Origin: an uncultured Lachnospiraceae bacterium
GTDB taxonomy: Bacteria > Bacillota > Clostridia > Lachnospirales > Lachnospiraceae
Direction: 5' to 3'
Length of the DNA stretch: 64,000 nt
Assembly (NCBI GenBank): GCA_934899185.1
Contig: CAKXYI010000002.1
Location: forward strand, 327,853 to 391,852
In this document: positions 46,151 to 55,972 of the stretch, piece by piece
How the letters are laid out: every line of letters begins with the position of its first letter
How positions within the stretch are numbered: position 1 is the stretch's first letter
Notes under the pieces: model-generated
The model's database searches: none
Seen by the model: the letters and a program-made list of their open reading frames with translations, nothing else
Told to the model about the DNA's origin: nothing
Made by a program: the position numbers and the translations under genes

Positions 46151-46675
46151 TTGGGGGAGAATAGAAAAGTACGGGTTATGGAAGATGCCACTGGTGGCAA
46201 AGTTGTCTATATTGATGAAATTGTATTTAAAGGAAAGCGAAAAATACAATGGATGGATGTTGAAGAATATCTTGGTAATTATGTTGGACAACATTATATA
46301 GTAGAGGAAACAAAAGAGATCATATATATTGGCAATGAATTTCCGGAAGAGTATGCGCAGTCAGAGAGCAGAAAAGCATTGATGGGAGCAAGTGCAAAGG
46401 CGAAAGCAAATGCCGCACTTGCAATTCCAGAATTGATCCAGATTGCAAGCAATCCGCAATATGAGGAAAACAAAAAAGAAAGCCATGCAAAGAATGCAAA
46501 ATATGGTTGGTATCGATATGATGTGAAATTTGCCATTCCTGTATTTGAGGCAGAGCGATTCCTGCGCCATAATGTTTATTCGGCAAGATTATTAATCAAT
46601 CATGCAGCCAATGGAAAGAAGTACTTATATGATATTTTGGCAATAAAAAAAGAAACGAGCAGGCCACAACAATAA
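46151..46675 (+). CDS. Hypothetical protein with an LPD3-like C-terminus
   Basis: 174 residues, start TTG 46151 after AAGGGGAGGAG. The middle has SRKALMGASAKAKANAALAI and ELIQIASNPQYEENKKESHA, then AKYGWYRYDVKFAIPVFE, and the C-terminus is ARLLINHAANGKKYLYDILA followed by IKKETS. By eye this last block resembles the LPD3/BECR-type domains (VRH..DGK.YLYD...IKKE) seen in polyvalent proteins of conjugative elements and phages. No catalytic function can be assigned. It sits at the left edge of the A/T-rich block, 170 bases before hsdM and separated from it by a terminator. Confidence 0.55.
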   Translation: MGENRKVRVMEDATGGKVVYIDEIVFKGKRKIQWMDVEEYLGNYVGQHYIVEETKEIIYIGNEFPEEYAQSESRKALMGASAKAKANAALAIPELIQIASNPQYEENKKESHAKNAKYGWYRYDVKFAIPVFEAERFLRHNVYSARLLINHAANGKKYLYDILAIKKETSRPQQ

Positions 46676-46746
46676 GTGTGGTGAAAACCCATTTCTTGAA
46701 GATATAGTATCATATATAGGGGAAAAGTCAAGGAAAAGATGAATAT

Positions 46747-46792
46747 AAGGAATAGATGAGGATTAAGGACACATCTATTCCTTTTCTTTTTA
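46747..46792 (+). terminator. Intrinsic terminator before hsdM
   Basis: AAGGAATAGATG / CATCTATTCCTT forms a perfect 12-bp stem with a 13-base loop, followed by TTCTTTTTATT. It insulates hsdM from upstream transcription. Confidence 0.88.
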
Positions 46793-46808
46793 TTATTGAT
46801 GCAAAATA

Positions 46809-46817
46809 TGATATAAT
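46809..46817 (+). promoter_or_regulatory. Extended -10 promoter of hsdMSR
   Basis: TGATATAAT is an extended -10 (TGnTATAAT) 30 bases before the hsdM ATG. No clear -35 is present in the T-rich stretch before it, as is usual for extended -10 promoters. Confidence 0.5.
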
Positions 46818-46847
46818 TTTGCCATAAATGCGAAGGAGAAAATAATA

Positions 46848-48956
46848 ATGCCTAATTATGATGAGATAGAAGAATTTTGGGATGATAATCCAATAGATGT
46901 TTCAACAGAAGTAAATTTTATATGGTCTATTGCAAATAAACTAAGAGGACCATATCAAAGTGATAAATATAAAGATGTAATAATTCCTATGGTTATTATT
47001 AGACGGTTTGAATGTGCTTTGCAGGAAAAGAAAGATTTGGTAGTGGCTCAGTATAAAAAGAAACCAACATATCCTGCAAAGGCTATGTACAAGAAATCTG
47101 GTTATCAATTTTATAATACCAGTGAATTTACATTAGCAGAACTTGTAAATGATGCAGATCATCTTGCAGATAATTTCAAAAGTTATATCAATGGTTTTTC
47201 GGCAAATATTCAAGACATTATAAAAAATCTTGAATTTGACAAACAGATTGATAAGATGGACAAGCATAACAGACTTTTAGCAGTAGTAAAAGCATTTAGT
47301 GAAATAGATTTAGATCCCAAGCATATTGATAATATGAAAATGGGATATATCTTTGAGGAACTTATTAGAAAATTTTCTGAAAATGCCGAAGCTGGTGATC
47401 ACTACACAGGTAGAGATATTATAAAAGCAATGGTTTCAATTCTACTTGCAGAGGGTTGTGATGATATATTTGATGATGGCAAAATTGTAACAATATTAGA
47501 TCAAGCCGCCGGAACTGGCGGTATGCTTTCAACTGCAAACAATTATATTAAACGTTTTAATCCGACAGCAGATGTAAGATTATTTTCACAAGAAGTAAAT
47601 CCAGAGTCTTATGCTATGTGTCTTGCAGAAATGCTTATTCGTGGACAAAATGCAGAAAATATCAGATTGCAGGACACAATGAAAGAGGATTGTTTTACAG
47701 ATACAAAGATGAGATTTGTAATTGAAAATCCACCATTTGGAACAGCATGGGGTGGAAAAGATGCACCAGAAGGTGATGAAGAGGCAGTAAAAGCAGAAGC
47801 ATTAAAAGGAACTACTGGAAGATTCCCAGCAGGAGCACCATCATCTGGTGATATGCAGTTATTATTTATTCAGTCGGCAATAAATAAGATGGATGATAAA
47901 TGTGGTAGAGCCGCAATCATTGAAAATGGTTCACCTTTATTTAGTGGCGGTACATCATCTGGTGAATCACAGATCAGAAGATGGTTACTTGAAAATGACT
48001 ATATAGAAGCAATTATTCAATTAAGTACAGATATGTTTTACAATACTGGAATTGCTACATATATTTGGGTACTTTCAAAAAATAAAAGAGCAGAAAGAAT
48101 AGGTAAGATCCAGCTTATTGATGCATCAAGTTTTGCGCAGCCATTAAGAAAATCATTAGGCAATAAGCGTAATGAAATAACACCAGAAGATAGAGTTGCT
48201 ATTACAAAGTTATATGCAGACTTTAAAGAAAATGAGCACTGCCAGATTTATGATAATACAGAATTTATCTATCGTGAATATGCGGTTATGCAACCACTTC
48301 AAAGAGGCTATGCAATCACAGAAGATAGAATTAATGCAATGCTTTCAAGAGGTGCTTTGTCTGCGCTTTATGATGAAGCAAAGGTTGATGAACTTGAAAA
48401 TGCGGATGAATTAACAGGAAAAGACAAAAATAAATTAGATAATTTCAAAAAGAATAAACCTGTATATGATGCTATTGTTGATGCTCTTAATAGTGCTGTA
48501 TCAGATAAAGTATACAAAAATCTAGAAACATTTACACCAGTAGTAAATGATATTCTTTCTGGAATTATTTCGGATGCAAAAGATCTTAAAAAGATTGCTG
48601 ATAAAGTCGTAAAAGGTTTATCGGTAATGGATAAGACAGCAGATATTCAGAAAGATAAAAAAGGCAATGTACTCTATGATACAGAAACAAAAGATACAGA
48701 AATAGTACCATGGAAAATAAATATTGATGATTATATGGCAAGCGAAGTTTTACCACACGTACCAGATGCGAAAGCATTTTTTGAAGAAGATTTAGGAAAG
48801 AAAAATCCTGTAATAAAGACTGGTGCAGAGATACCATTTACAAGATATTTTTATAAATATCAAGTTCCTGTATCAAGTGATGAACTTGCTAAAAGATTCA
48901 ATGAATTAGAAGCTTCCGTTGATTCAAGAATTAAGAAATTATTCGGAGGTAATTAG
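46848..48956 (+). CDS. hsdM: Type I restriction-modification system, methyltransferase subunit HsdM
   Basis: 702 residues; N6-adenine methyltransferase. N-terminal helical domain (FIWSIANKLRGPYQSDKYKD), SAM motif I DQAAGTGGML at ~218-227 (Gln-Ala in place of the more usual Pro-Ala-Cys), catalytic NPPF at 294-297 and the SGDMQLLFIQSAI helix. The C-terminal ~200 residues are Lys/Glu-rich and longer than in a minimal HsdM. GAAGGAG lies before the ATG. The stop is directly followed by hsdS. Confidence 0.95.
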   Translation: MPNYDEIEEFWDDNPIDVSTEVNFIWSIANKLRGPYQSDKYKDVIIPMVIIRRFECALQEKKDLVVAQYKKKPTYPAKAMYKKSGYQFYNTSEFTLAELVNDADHLADNFKSYINGFSANIQDIIKNLEFDKQIDKMDKHNRLLAVVKAFSEIDLDPKHIDNMKMGYIFEELIRKFSENAEAGDHYTGRDIIKAMVSILLAEGCDDIFDDGKIVTILDQAAGTGGMLSTANNYIKRFNPTADVRLFSQEVNPESYAMCLAEMLIRGQNAENIRLQDTMKEDCFTDTKMRFVIENPPFGTAWGGKDAPEGDEEAVKAEALKGTTGRFPAGAPSSGDMQLLFIQSAINKMDDKCGRAAIIENGSPLFSGGTSSGESQIRRWLLENDYIEAIIQLSTDMFYNTGIATYIWVLSKNKRAERIGKIQLIDASSFAQPLRKSLGNKRNEITPEDRVAITKLYADFKENEHCQIYDNTEFIYREYAVMQPLQRGYAITEDRINAMLSRGALSALYDEAKVDELENADELTGKDKNKLDNFKKNKPVYDAIVDALNSAVSDKVYKNLETFTPVVNDILSGIISDAKDLKKIADKVVKGLSVMDKTADIQKDKKGNVLYDTETKDTEIVPWKINIDDYMASEVLPHVPDAKAFFEEDLGKKNPVIKTGAEIPFTRYFYKYQVPVSSDELAKRFNELEASVDSRIKKLFGGN

Positions 48957-48957
48957 T

Positions 48958-50283
48958 ATGGCAGAAATGAAAGATAGTGGTATTCATGCTATCGGAAGAA
49001 TACCTAAAGAATGGAATGTTGTTAGAACTAAATATTTATCAAATATATCTATTGGTTTAGTTACTACTATGACGGAAAACTATGTAGAAAAAGAAGAAGG
49101 AGTTCCATTAATTAGAAATGGAAATATTCGTTGTAATAAAATTGATGTTAATGGAATGGTTTTCTTAGATAAGAGATTTGCTGAAAAGAATAAACACAGA
49201 CAATTACATACAGGACAGATTGCTACTGTTCATACAGGTGATGTTGGGACATCAATTGTTATTCCAGAAGAATATGATGGGGGTTTAGGCTTTGCGACAA
49301 TCCAATCAACTCCGTATAAAGGTGTTTCTTCCGAATTTTTATGTTGGTTTTATAATAGCGCAGCTTTTAAAAACCAATGTATTGAATGTAGTACAGGAGA
49401 TGGACGGCAAAACTTAAATCTCTATGATTTTGTTGACTTGTTTGTTGCTATCCCTAAATATGATTTGCAAAGCAAGATAGCATCATTTCTTGATAAAAAA
49501 TGTGCAGAAATAGATTCTCTACATACCGATATTGAAAAGCAAATAGAAACACTTGAAGAATACAAAAAATCAATTATCACAGAAGCAGTAACAAAAGGAT
49601 TAGATCCAGATGTTGAAATGAAGGATAGTGGTATTGAATGGGTTGGTATGATTCCTAAAAATTGGTCGGTAACAAGAATGCAAGAAATTGGTACTTATAA
49701 GAAAGGCCCTTTTGGAAGTGCAATAACAAAAAATATGTTTGTTGAAAAAGATGACAATACATATAAGGTTTATGAACAAAAAAATGCAATATATAAAAAC
49801 GTTGAATTAGGATATTATTATATCCCATTTTCAATCTATAAGAGATTAAAAGAATTTGCAATTATTCCTCAAGACATTATTGTTAGTTGTGCAGGGACAA
49901 TTGGAGAATGTTACATTATGCCAAACAATATGGAAAAAGGAATTATTAATCAAGCCTTAATGAGAATCCGATTAAAAGAAAACATTAATAAGAATTATTT
50001 TATTTATGTTTTTGATATTATACTTACATATGCAAATTTAAAATACAGTAATGGAAGTGCAATGAAAAATATTCCTCCTTTTTCAGTTTTGAAGAAATTA
50101 GGAATTCCATTGCCCTCAGTACAAGAACAAGAAAAAATTGCAAATTATTTGGATGATTTTTGTAATGAAATAGATGGCGTTATTGTAGATAAAAAGAAAC
50201 AGTTAGAAACGCTTGAACAATACAAAAAGTCACTTATCTATGAATATGTAACAGGAAAGAAAGAGGTACCAGATTATGAATGA
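48958..50283 (+). CDS. hsdS: Type I restriction-modification system, specificity subunit HsdS
   Basis: 441 residues from ATG 48958 (GGAGGT upstream). Two target-recognition domains, each opening with a similar phrase (KDSGIHAIGRIPKEW and KDSGIEWVGMIPKNW) and each closing with a coiled-coil region (QIETLEEYKKSIITEAVTKG and KQLETLEQYKKSLIYEYVTG). The target sequence cannot be read from the protein. Only one hsdS copy is present and no recombinase, so no sign of phase switching. Overlaps hsdR by 8 bases. Confidence 0.95.
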   Translation: MAEMKDSGIHAIGRIPKEWNVVRTKYLSNISIGLVTTMTENYVEKEEGVPLIRNGNIRCNKIDVNGMVFLDKRFAEKNKHRQLHTGQIATVHTGDVGTSIVIPEEYDGGLGFATIQSTPYKGVSSEFLCWFYNSAAFKNQCIECSTGDGRQNLNLYDFVDLFVAIPKYDLQSKIASFLDKKCAEIDSLHTDIEKQIETLEEYKKSIITEAVTKGLDPDVEMKDSGIEWVGMIPKNWSVTRMQEIGTYKKGPFGSAITKNMFVEKDDNTYKVYEQKNAIYKNVELGYYYIPFSIYKRLKEFAIIPQDIIVSCAGTIGECYIMPNNMEKGIINQALMRIRLKENINKNYFIYVFDIILTYANLKYSNGSAMKNIPPFSVLKKLGIPLPSVQEQEKIANYLDDFCNEIDGVIVDKKKQLETLEQYKKSLIYEYVTGKKEVPDYE

Positions 50284-53248
50284 AATATTGACTGAAAAGC
50301 AGTATCAACATTTCATCATGGACTATCTAAAAAATAACAATGGTTATGTTGTAAGAAAAGATAAAGAATATGACCGCTTACATGCAATGGATAGAGAAAT
50401 GTTATTCAAATTTTTGAATGACACACAACCAGATGAAATGGAAGCATTAAGAAAAGTATATAAGCAGGATTTAGAAGAAACACTTGTAAGTTATATCAAT
50501 GCAGAAGTTACAAAGGCACGTAGTAGCTTACTTGATGTTTTAAAGCATGGTATAGAAATTTCAAATATAAAACTTGATTTGATGTATACAAAACCTGCAA
50601 CAGACTTTAACAAAGAACTTGTTGAAAAATATGAAAAAAATGTATTCTCTGTTATGGAGGAAGTCTGGGCATCTGATAAAGAAAGAATAGATCTTGTAAT
50701 ATTTTTAAATGGATTGGCTATTATGACATTTGAATTGAAATGTAATGTAGCAGGACAAAACTATGAAGATGCTATTTATCAGTATAGAACAGAAAGAAAT
50801 CCCAAAACAAGACTATTTTTATTCAAAGCGGGTGCATTAGTAAATTTTGCAATGGATTTAGAACAGGTTTATATGACAACCAAACTTGAAAAAGATGCAA
50901 CCTTCTTTTTACCTTTTAATATGGGTAATGGTGAAGGTATCAATGCAGGTGCAGGAAATCCATTATTTGAAGATAAATATAGTGTTTTCTATATGTGGGA
51001 GGATGTACTTACAAAGGATTCTATTCTTGAAATAATAAGCAAATTTATGTTTATTGAAGTGAAAGAAAAGGAAGATGAGGCTACTGGTAAAAAGAAGATA
51101 AAAGAAAATATTATTTTCCCTCGATTCCATCAAAGAGATGTATTACATAAGATACTTGCAGATGTATATGAAAATGGTTCTACACAGAATTATTTAATAC
51201 AACATTCTGCTGGATCTGGAAAAACAAATTCTATTGCTTGGCTTGCTTACCGATTATCTTCACTTCATGATGCGGATAACAAAATTATTTTTGATAATAT
51301 CATTATTGTTACTGACAGGGTTGTTGTAGATAGACAGTTACAAGCAGCAATTATGGGGATGGAGCATAAATCTGGACTTATAAAAGTTATGGATGATAAA
51401 TGTAATTCCTCCGATCTTGCTATTGCTCTTGATGGAAATACAAAGATTATAGCAACAACTATTCAGAAGTTCCCATATATCGTAGATGATGTAGCAAATT
51501 TGAAAAATAAAAAATTTGCAGTAATCATAGATGAGGCACATTCATCAACAGCAGGAAAAGATATGGCAGCTATGACAATGACACTTGGCTCTGGTGAAGC
51601 AAGTGTTGATGAAAGCACAACAGAAGATTTAATTGTTGAGGAAATCGCAAAACATGGAAAACAAGAAAATGTATCTGTATTTGCATTTACCGCAACACCG
51701 AAGCCAACCACCATACATTTATTTGGCAGGGTAAACAAAAAAGGACAAAGAGAAGCATTTCATATCTATTCTATGAAGCAAGCGATAGAAGAAGGCTTTA
51801 TTCTGGATGTGCTACAGAGTTATACAACCTATAAGACTTATTATAAAATTAATAAAGAAATTGCAGAAGATCCAAAATGCAATACAAATAGTGCAAAAAG
51901 ACAGATCGCTAGGTTTGTAGAATTACATGAAACAAACATAGCACAGAGAATAGAAGTTATTGTTGAACATTTCAGAACAACGGTAATGGATGAACTTGGT
52001 GGAACTGCAAAGGCAATGGTGGTAACAGCATCCAGAGAAAGTGCTGTAAAGTATCGTCAGGCATTTGAAGACTATATAACAAACAAGGGTTATGATAATA
52101 TTCATGCGTTAGTAGCATTTTCGGGCAAAGTGCGTTTGAAGGATGATGAAAAGGAATACACAGAGGCAGGACTGAATGGTTTTAGTGAGGATAAATTAGC
52201 AACAGAATTTGATAAGGATGATTATCAGGTGTTGTTGGTTGCGAACAAGTATCAGACAGGCTTTGATCAACCTAAATTATGTGCAATGTACATTCTTAAA
52301 AAATTAAGAGGTGTAAATGCTGTACAGACATTATCAAGACTTAATAGAATCTGTCCACCATACGACAAGAAAACATTTATACTTGATTTTGTAAATGACT
52401 ATGAAGATATACAGGCGGCATTTTCTAAATACTATACTACCACACTCTTATCTAATTCTATTACACCATCGACAATCTATGATCTTGAGGCAAGTATTGA
52501 TGGTTACTATATACTTGATCCGATGGATATAGATACTCTATGTGATATTTTATATAAAGTGGATCTAAATGCAAAAGAGAAACAACGCATCACTTTTATA
52601 CTACAGAAAACGAAGAAGAATATTGAAAAATTAGAGAGTGATGAACAAAAACAATTTATGATGGCGTTGAGACATTTTGTGAGATTTTACGAATTCTTGT
52701 TGCAGGCTACATGTTTTGAAGATGCAGAACTACATAAGAAATATCGATTTATTGTTTTGTTGATTGCTTATGCCAATATAAAGCATCCTGGGGCAGGATA
52801 TAACTTAGATGGTAAGATCAGTGCCAGTGATTTCGTGCAAAAGAAAAAGGAAGAACATACAAGTCAATTAAGATCAGATCCTATAGTGAAATTGCCAGTG
52901 ACAAGTTATCTGGCGATTCCTAATGATAAAGAAGAAAAATTATCACAAATTATAATAGAGATCAATAGTATAGTAGGAAAGGAATTTGATCCAGATGTTG
53001 CTATCAAAGCGATGCTTCAAATAAAAGATATTATGACAAAATCGGGCAAATTAAAGGTATTTGCTCAAAATAATACAGAGAAGGATTTTGAATTTGCATA
53101 TTATGACAGCGTGGATGAAGCATTGATTGAAGGGTTAGAACAAAATCAAGATTTTTTTGGCATGTTGCTGGCTCATGAAGATATTAAGAAAAGAGTTTTA
53201 GGAATATTTACAGATGAAATATATCAGGAACTGAGAGATGGCGAGTGA
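50276..53248 (+). CDS. hsdR: Type I restriction-modification system, endonuclease/translocase subunit HsdR
   Basis: 990 residues. N-terminal PD-(D/E)xK nuclease with LVIFLNGLAIMTFELKC (Glu-x-Lys), then a superfamily 2 motor: FHQRDVLHKIL, Walker A HSAGSGKTNSIAWLA, DEAH box VIIDEAHSS, FTATPKPTT and motif VI VQTLSRLNRICP. C-terminal helical domain for contact with HsdM/S. Full length, no disruption, so the system is probably functional. Confidence 0.95.
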   Translation: MNEILTEKQYQHFIMDYLKNNNGYVVRKDKEYDRLHAMDREMLFKFLNDTQPDEMEALRKVYKQDLEETLVSYINAEVTKARSSLLDVLKHGIEISNIKLDLMYTKPATDFNKELVEKYEKNVFSVMEEVWASDKERIDLVIFLNGLAIMTFELKCNVAGQNYEDAIYQYRTERNPKTRLFLFKAGALVNFAMDLEQVYMTTKLEKDATFFLPFNMGNGEGINAGAGNPLFEDKYSVFYMWEDVLTKDSILEIISKFMFIEVKEKEDEATGKKKIKENIIFPRFHQRDVLHKILADVYENGSTQNYLIQHSAGSGKTNSIAWLAYRLSSLHDADNKIIFDNIIIVTDRVVVDRQLQAAIMGMEHKSGLIKVMDDKCNSSDLAIALDGNTKIIATTIQKFPYIVDDVANLKNKKFAVIIDEAHSSTAGKDMAAMTMTLGSGEASVDESTTEDLIVEEIAKHGKQENVSVFAFTATPKPTTIHLFGRVNKKGQREAFHIYSMKQAIEEGFILDVLQSYTTYKTYYKINKEIAEDPKCNTNSAKRQIARFVELHETNIAQRIEVIVEHFRTTVMDELGGTAKAMVVTASRESAVKYRQAFEDYITNKGYDNIHALVAFSGKVRLKDDEKEYTEAGLNGFSEDKLATEFDKDDYQVLLVANKYQTGFDQPKLCAMYILKKLRGVNAVQTLSRLNRICPPYDKKTFILDFVNDYEDIQAAFSKYYTTTLLSNSITPSTIYDLEASIDGYYILDPMDIDTLCDILYKVDLNAKEKQRITFILQKTKKNIEKLESDEQKQFMMALRHFVRFYEFLLQATCFEDAELHKKYRFIVLLIAYANIKHPGAGYNLDGKISASDFVQKKKEEHTSQLRSDPIVKLPVTSYLAIPNDKEEKLSQIIIEINSIVGKEFDPDVAIKAMLQIKDIMTKSGKLKVFAQNNTEKDFEFAYYDSVDEALIEGLEQNQDFFGMLLAHEDIKKRVLGIFTDEIYQELRDGE

Positions 53249-53277
53249 CATAATAGCATATAGGAAGGGGGACAACG

Positions 53278-54237
53278 TTGAAAGAAGTTATAGGAAAAAT
53301 GGTGTCAGATGTAGTGGCAAATGAAAATGTGCAAAATACAGCGGTGTCTGCATTGGATCTTTTATTTCCGTATTTAGGGGCACGTAAAAGGGCATTCGAA
53401 CAGTATTGTGAGAATATACAAAATTCTAATTTGTCGGATGAGGATAAGGTTGTAGCCCTACATGATGCAAAACGAACAATTAAACATATGGTAAACCAAA
53501 AGCGAATTGCTGAAATTGCAAAAGAGAATGCCAGCGAAGGTACAGATTTTTCGGAAAATTCAGATGTGGACGAAGAATGGCTAGATCGGTTTATGGATTC
53601 TGCCCAATTTGTTTCGAATGAGCAAATTCAGGATATAAGGGGGAAACTTTTAGCAGGGGAATTTGAGCAACCGGGAACAACGCCTGCAAATATGGTACGT
53701 ATTATGTCGGAAATGTCTCCGCAGTATGCGCAGGCATTTCGAAAAATATGTAGTATGTCGGTTGATATCATATATTTAGATGAGCAAGAACATCCTGAGC
53801 AGAAGAACACACAAATTTATGTACCATATGAAAGAAATCAGAAAGAAATGCGGCAAGTGGGGATTAATTTTGTAATGCTTAATGAGTTAGAAACATTAGG
53901 TCTTATTAAATATGGTTCAATGGGATACCTTTTACAGGATGTGTCGGCAAAGACGGTCATATATCATTGTGAAACTGGAGATATCACCACGAAAATATCT
54001 AGCGAAAAGCAGATACCTATCGGTAATGTAATGTTGACAGCGGCAGGACAAGCACTAAGAAATATTACACCAAGTGAGGAGGTACCAGAATATGTAGATT
54101 GGCTTAAAGCAGATATAAGCCATACTCATTATATTACGATATGTGAGGATTATGAATATCAGGTACAAGTAATGAATACGGTAATTTCCATAAAAAAAAT
54201 CACTAAGGAGCAGTCATGCAGTCAGACAGAGAGTTAA
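53278..54237 (+). CDS. DUF2806-family protein
   Basis: 319 residues, start TTG 53278 with AGGAAGGGGG upstream. The central block EEWLDRFMDSAQFVSNEQIQ followed by RGKLLAGEFEQPGTTPANMV and MSEMSPQYAQAFRKI is the DUF2806 pattern. No enzymatic motif. It lies 29 bases after hsdR in the same orientation. Genes of this family occur in phage and accessory regions; a link to defence is only by position here. Its end overlaps the next gene by 22 bases, although that gene has host-like composition. Confidence 0.7.
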   Translation: MKEVIGKMVSDVVANENVQNTAVSALDLLFPYLGARKRAFEQYCENIQNSNLSDEDKVVALHDAKRTIKHMVNQKRIAEIAKENASEGTDFSENSDVDEEWLDRFMDSAQFVSNEQIQDIRGKLLAGEFEQPGTTPANMVRIMSEMSPQYAQAFRKICSMSVDIIYLDEQEHPEQKNTQIYVPYERNQKEMRQVGINFVMLNELETLGLIKYGSMGYLLQDVSAKTVIYHCETGDITTKISSEKQIPIGNVMLTAAGQALRNITPSEEVPEYVDWLKADISHTHYITICEDYEYQVQVMNTVISIKKITKEQSCSQTES

Positions 54238-55943
54238 GAGAGCAGTTACGAAATATCGATCACAAGTCCTACCCACAGTATAAATCTTTAAAGGGCAGTT
54301 ATCGATTTGCACAATACATATTACATATCGATCATGTGCAGGGAGATCCTTTTGCGGCACCGTCCGATGTGCGTGTGACCATCGATGCAGCAAAGGCAGG
54401 ATTTCCTGACTTTGCCATGAAAGATGACCTGACGAGAGATAGACTGGCAGATATTTTGCTGCGGGAGTTTGCAAGACAGGTCAATGCCTTTTCTTTTAAG
54501 GCAAAAGGATCCGGTAAGAGCGGGCTGATCTCCGTTTCTCATCCGGGGCAGGAAGTTTTGCGGCGGACAGCATGCCAAGTCAAGACCAATGAGATCATCG
54601 TGCGTTTTTCCATCGGGTTTCCGGCAAATGGAAGGACCATCAATGCCAGAGAACTGGATAAGATTCTCTTTGAGTTTCTGCCGGTCTGCGTGGACAAGGC
54701 TTTGTATTATAAAAATCTGGATGCGACGCGGATCAAAGAAGCGATCGATCTGGCAGAAGACCAGAGAGCGATTCGCCAGCAGTTAAAAGAAAAGGGGCTG
54801 GTCGCCTTTGTTGCCAATGGATCCATCCTGCCAAGAGAAAGCGGGATTTTCTCCCGTCCTATGAAGGGTGCTAAGGCATTTGTATCGCCGGAATCTTTAC
54901 AGGTCACACTGGAATTGCCCCACAAAGGAAAGATCGAGGGCATGGGCGTGAAACAGGGGATTACCTTGATCGTCGGTGGCGGTTATCACGGCAAGTCTAC
55001 CCTTTTAAATGCCTTAGAACTTGGTGTTTACGATCATATTGCAGGTGATGGCAGAGAGTATGTCATTGCAGATGATACGGCACTCAAACTGCGTGCTGAG
55101 GATGGCAGATTTATCAAAAATGTAGATATCTCCATGTTTATCAATGATCTGCCAAATGGCAGAGATACCCATGACTTTTCTACGAAAGATGCCAGTGGCA
55201 GTACGTCGCAGGCGGCTGGAATCGTTGAAGGAATCGAGGCAGGAAGTCATCTGTTTTTACTGGATGAAGATACTTCAGCGACGAATTTTATGGTGCGGGA
55301 TGCTTTCATGCAGAAGGTTGTTAGTCCCGACCAGGAGCCGATCACACCGTTTTTGGAAAGAGCAAGAGATCTCTACGAAAAGATGGATATTTCGACCATT
55401 TTGGTTGCCGGAAGTTCGGGAGCCTTTTTCCATATTGCAGATACCGTGATCCAGATGGATCAGTATGTACCGCTTGATATTACAAAAAAGGCAAAGGCTC
55501 TGTGCAGGGAATTCCCGATAGCAGGGGATAAGGCAAAACCTTTTGAAAAGCCGGTGCTCCATCGTATCATGGAAAAAGATAAAAACGGGGCCGTCAAGCA
55601 CAGAGATTATCGGACCGGTGCGATCAAGGATGCCGGTGAGCATCTTAAGGTAAAGACACTTGGCGTCGATGGCTTTGCACTGGGAAAACAAAACGTGGAT
55701 CTGCGTTATCTGGAACAGTTGATCGACAGCGAGCAGACAGCGGCGCTGGGACAACTCTTAAAATATGCCGTAGAAAATCTGGTGGATGGGAAAAGAAGCA
55801 TTGCGGATATCGTGGAATATCTGCAAGCCAAACTGGACAAGGAAGGCATGCAGTTTATCGCAGGGCGCGGTGCGCTTGCCGGAGGCTTAGCGATTCCAAG
55901 AAAACAGGAGATTTATGCCTGCTTTAACCGTTACCGCGTATAG
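54216..55943 (+). CDS. ABC_ATPase-family (PF09818-like) P-loop protein
   Basis: 575 residues. Long N-terminal domain (LRNIDHKSYPQYKSLKGSYR, FPANGRTINARELDKILFEF), P-loop VGGGYHGKSTLLNALELGVY, signature region ASGSTSQAAGIVEGIEAG and Walker B LFLLDEDTSATNFMVRD. These define the predicted ABC_ATPase family, recently linked structurally to nucleic-acid binding in the trypanosome homologue MRB1590. Bacterial role unknown. Base composition is host-like again. ATG 54216 has AAGGAG upstream. Confidence 0.85.
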   Translation: MQSDRELREQLRNIDHKSYPQYKSLKGSYRFAQYILHIDHVQGDPFAAPSDVRVTIDAAKAGFPDFAMKDDLTRDRLADILLREFARQVNAFSFKAKGSGKSGLISVSHPGQEVLRRTACQVKTNEIIVRFSIGFPANGRTINARELDKILFEFLPVCVDKALYYKNLDATRIKEAIDLAEDQRAIRQQLKEKGLVAFVANGSILPRESGIFSRPMKGAKAFVSPESLQVTLELPHKGKIEGMGVKQGITLIVGGGYHGKSTLLNALELGVYDHIAGDGREYVIADDTALKLRAEDGRFIKNVDISMFINDLPNGRDTHDFSTKDASGSTSQAAGIVEGIEAGSHLFLLDEDTSATNFMVRDAFMQKVVSPDQEPITPFLERARDLYEKMDISTILVAGSSGAFFHIADTVIQMDQYVPLDITKKAKALCREFPIAGDKAKPFEKPVLHRIMEKDKNGAVKHRDYRTGAIKDAGEHLKVKTLGVDGFALGKQNVDLRYLEQLIDSEQTAALGQLLKYAVENLVDGKRSIADIVEYLQAKLDKEGMQFIAGRGALAGGLAIPRKQEIYACFNRYRV

Positions 55944-55972
55944 AAATATATTTTACTTTTCTGGAGAAAACA

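Larger units (their letters stand above)
46131..54215. other. A/T-rich accessory block with type I restriction-modification
   Basis: From the LPD3-like gene through hsdMSR and the DUF2806 gene the DNA is visibly richer in A/T, with heavy use of AAA, GAA, ATA and AGA codons, than the cobalamin operon before it and the ABC_ATPase gene after it. The shift is sharpest at hsdM-hsdR. No integrase, transposase, tRNA or flanking direct repeat was found, so borders are approximate and the transfer mechanism unknown. Confidence 0.65.

Noticed and set aside
48958..50283. Phase-variable hsdS
   Set aside because: The two half-repeats are the normal internal repeats of HsdS; no second hsdS, inverted repeats or recombinase is nearby.
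46131..54215. Integrative element with attachment sites
   Set aside because: No integrase, relaxase, tRNA end or flanking direct repeats could be found; only composition and gene type suggest transfer.
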